Under the pieces are notes generated by a model. That model made no database searches, was not told the origin of the DNA, and saw only the letters and a list, made by a program, of their open reading frames with translations. From Azoarcus sp. (GTDB taxonomy: Bacteria; Pseudomonadota; Gammaproteobacteria; Burkholderiales; Rhodocyclaceae), in NCBI GenBank assembly GCA_023230755.1, contig JALNWS010000109.1:1-14121 (forward strand): a DNA stretch of 14,121 nucleotides. The letters are read 5' to 3'. Below, one piece after another: positions 12,929 through 14,121 of the stretch. A program made the translations under genes and the position numbers. Position 1 is the stretch's first letter. Each line of letters begins with the position of its first letter.

Positions 12929-14121
12929 ATGAAACATCAACTCGACTGGTCGTCCTACGAGACTGCGGGCCAGGGCGACGCCTATGCCGGGATTCCCGCC
13001 ACCGGTGGCGACTTTGCCAAGGCGGTGGCGGTGTGCATCAGCGACCGCCTGTGCCAGCGCAAGCCCAAGGGGGTGATGTGCCCCAGTTTCAGGGTCACCG
13101 ACGACGCCGGGCATTCACCCGGCGGGCGGGTGCTGGCGCTGAAGGCGGCGCTCAACAGCGAATACGGCCCGGCGCCCTTCGCCGACCCGCGCCTGGTCGC
13201 GGCCATGGACCTGTGTGTTGGCTGCAAGGGCTGCAAGCGCGAGTGCGCCAACCAGGTCGATATGGCAGCGATCAAGATCGAATGGCAGGCCCAGCGCAAT
13301 GCGATGACCGGGGTCTCGCCGCGCGACCGGCTGTTTGCCAACCTGCCACGCTGGCTTGCCCACCCGCGTCTGCTGCGCACCCTCGTGCGGGTGCGCAACC
13401 GCGTGCCGGCGGTGGCACGGTTGCTCGAGCTCCGGCTGGGCATCTCGGCGCGCCGCACGCTCCCCGAGCCGGTTGTGCGGCCGTATCTCGCACCGGCTGA
13501 ACCGCAGCCTGCCGATGGCGCACACGCCACAGCGTCGGAGGCGCGCCGTGTCGTTCTCTTCGTCGATACCTTCGCCCGCCATTTCGACCCCGATATCGCC
13601 GCGGCCGCGCATGCCGTGCTCACCCGCGCCGGTTATCGGGTGCACGTGCTCGGGCCCGCGGCCAACGATCCCGAGCCGGGCCGTGCGCTGTGCTGCGGCC
13701 GCACCTGGCTGTCGCTCGGTCAGGTCGACGCCGCCCGCCGCGAAGCCCTGCGCATGCAGGCCGCGCTGCGCCCGGCGCTCGCCGATGGCACGCCGGTCGT
13801 CGGGCTTGAGCCATCGTGCATCCTGTCGCTGCGCGACGACCACCTCAAGCTCGGTCTCGGGGCGGAGGCCGAGGCGCTGGCGAAGCAGGTGTACCTGTTC
13901 GAGGAGTTCATCGCGCGCGAGCACGACCGCAAGCGCCTCACGCTCGCGCTCAAGCCGGTCGGGGGCGGGAAGACCCTCGTGCACGGCCACTGCCACCAGA
14001 AGGCGGTCGGCGCAATGAAGTCGCTGCGCAAGGTGCTGCGCCTGATTCCCGACTTCGAGTTCGAATTTGTCGAGGCCAGCTGCTGCGGCATGGCCGGCAG
14101 CTTTGGTCTGGATGCCGAGCA
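12929..14121 (+). CDS. Fe-S oxidoreductase subunit with CCG motifs (YdiJ/D-lactate dehydrogenase C-terminal type), cut by window edge
   Basis: The frame is open from ATG at 12929 to the window end (397 residues seen). GGAGG lies six bases before the start. A first cysteine group C36-x5-C42-x8-C51-PSF and a second C96-x2-C99-x2-C102-x3-C106 would hold two [4Fe-4S] clusters. Two CCG-type segments follow: CCGRTW (255-260) with EPSC297, and HGHCHQK (C355) with CCGMAGSFG (385-393). CCG domains of this kind occur in heterodisulfide reductase and glycolate/lactate oxidase subunits. The first cysteine pattern and GVMCPSFRVT...HSPGGR match the C-terminal half of large FAD plus Fe-S enzymes such as YdiJ. 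Here that half starts as its own gene, and the FAD-binding partner would have to lie downstream or elsewhere. The Ala/Arg-rich region at about 150-206 looks like a linker between the cluster domain and the CCG domains. Confidence 0.85.
   Translation, partial: MKHQLDWSSYETAGQGDAYAGIPATGGDFAKAVAVCISDRLCQRKPKGVMCPSFRVTDDAGHSPGGRVLALKAALNSEYGPAPFADPRLVAAMDLCVGCKGCKRECANQVDMAAIKIEWQAQRNAMTGVSPRDRLFANLPRWLAHPRLLRTLVRVRNRVPAVARLLELRLGISARRTLPEPVVRPYLAPAEPQPADGAHATASEARRVVLFVDTFARHFDPDIAAAAHAVLTRAGYRVHVLGPAANDPEPGRALCCGRTWLSLGQVDAARREALRMQAALRPALADGTPVVGLEPSCILSLRDDHLKLGLGAEAEALAKQVYLFEEFIAREHDRKRLTLALKPVGGGKTLVHGHCHQKAVGAMKSLRKVLRLIPDFEFEFVEASCCGMAGSFGLDAE

Noticed and set aside
11618..13996. Two abutting minus-strand frames (498 and 293 codons) opposite the permease and Fe-S genes
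   Set aside because: They follow the codon periodicity of the plus-strand genes, which have full motif sets, and are Arg/His/Ala-rich without domains.

Overview
The window is GC-rich and densely coding. Gene content (glutaredoxin-type ArsC with ArsH, a MacAB-type efflux operon with a NodT-type outer membrane lipoprotein, a ClsC-like phospholipase D lipoprotein, DUF3465) and protein style suggest a betaproteobacterium, perhaps of the Azoarcus/Thauera group. That placement is an inference from similarity I recognise, not from a search. I see no insertion sequence, integrase, phage gene, CRISPR array or rRNA. It reads as ordinary chromosome.

Left part (1-4886). A gene cut by the left edge ends at 246 on the plus strand and meets four minus-strand genes: a FUSC-family inner membrane protein (243-1337), a large phospholipase D-like lipoprotein (1400-3601), ArsH (3779-4501) and ArsC (4494-4886). 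arsC and arsH overlap and form a small arsenic resistance unit. No arsR or arsenite pump is visible. A candidate promoter overlapped by an inverted repeat lies upstream of arsC.

Middle part (5170-7269). Three plus-strand genes follow: an exported DUF3465 protein, a class I SAM-dependent methyltransferase, and an exported metallo-beta-lactamase-fold protein whose usual HxHxDH metal motif is altered. They are close together but may have separate promoters.

RNA and small-gene island (7270-8164). On the minus strand there is tRNA-Leu(GAG) with an encoded CCA, a good promoter with a GC-rich discriminator, and a rho-independent terminator. Directly behind the terminator is a 56-codon gene with its own ribosome binding site, encoding a CDGSH-type iron-sulfur miniprotein that is easily missed because of its size.

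Right part (8165-12805). A tightly coupled plus-strand operon encodes a complete tripartite pump: outer membrane factor, periplasmic adaptor, ABC ATPase and MacB-like permease, joined by ATGA, ATGA and TGATG overlaps. ATPase and permease are separate proteins rather than one fused MacB.

Right edge (12929 onward). A gene that runs off the window encodes an iron-sulfur protein with two ferredoxin-like cysteine clusters and two CCG-type motifs. It resembles the C-terminal half of YdiJ/D-lactate dehydrogenase-type enzymes, here without the FAD half in front of it. Its leader carries three degenerate direct repeats and a 12-bp palindrome.

I do not see a clearly new multi-gene system. The points most worth a second look are the CDGSH miniprotein behind the tRNA terminator, the altered metal site of the MBL protein, and the enlarged phospholipase D lipoprotein.
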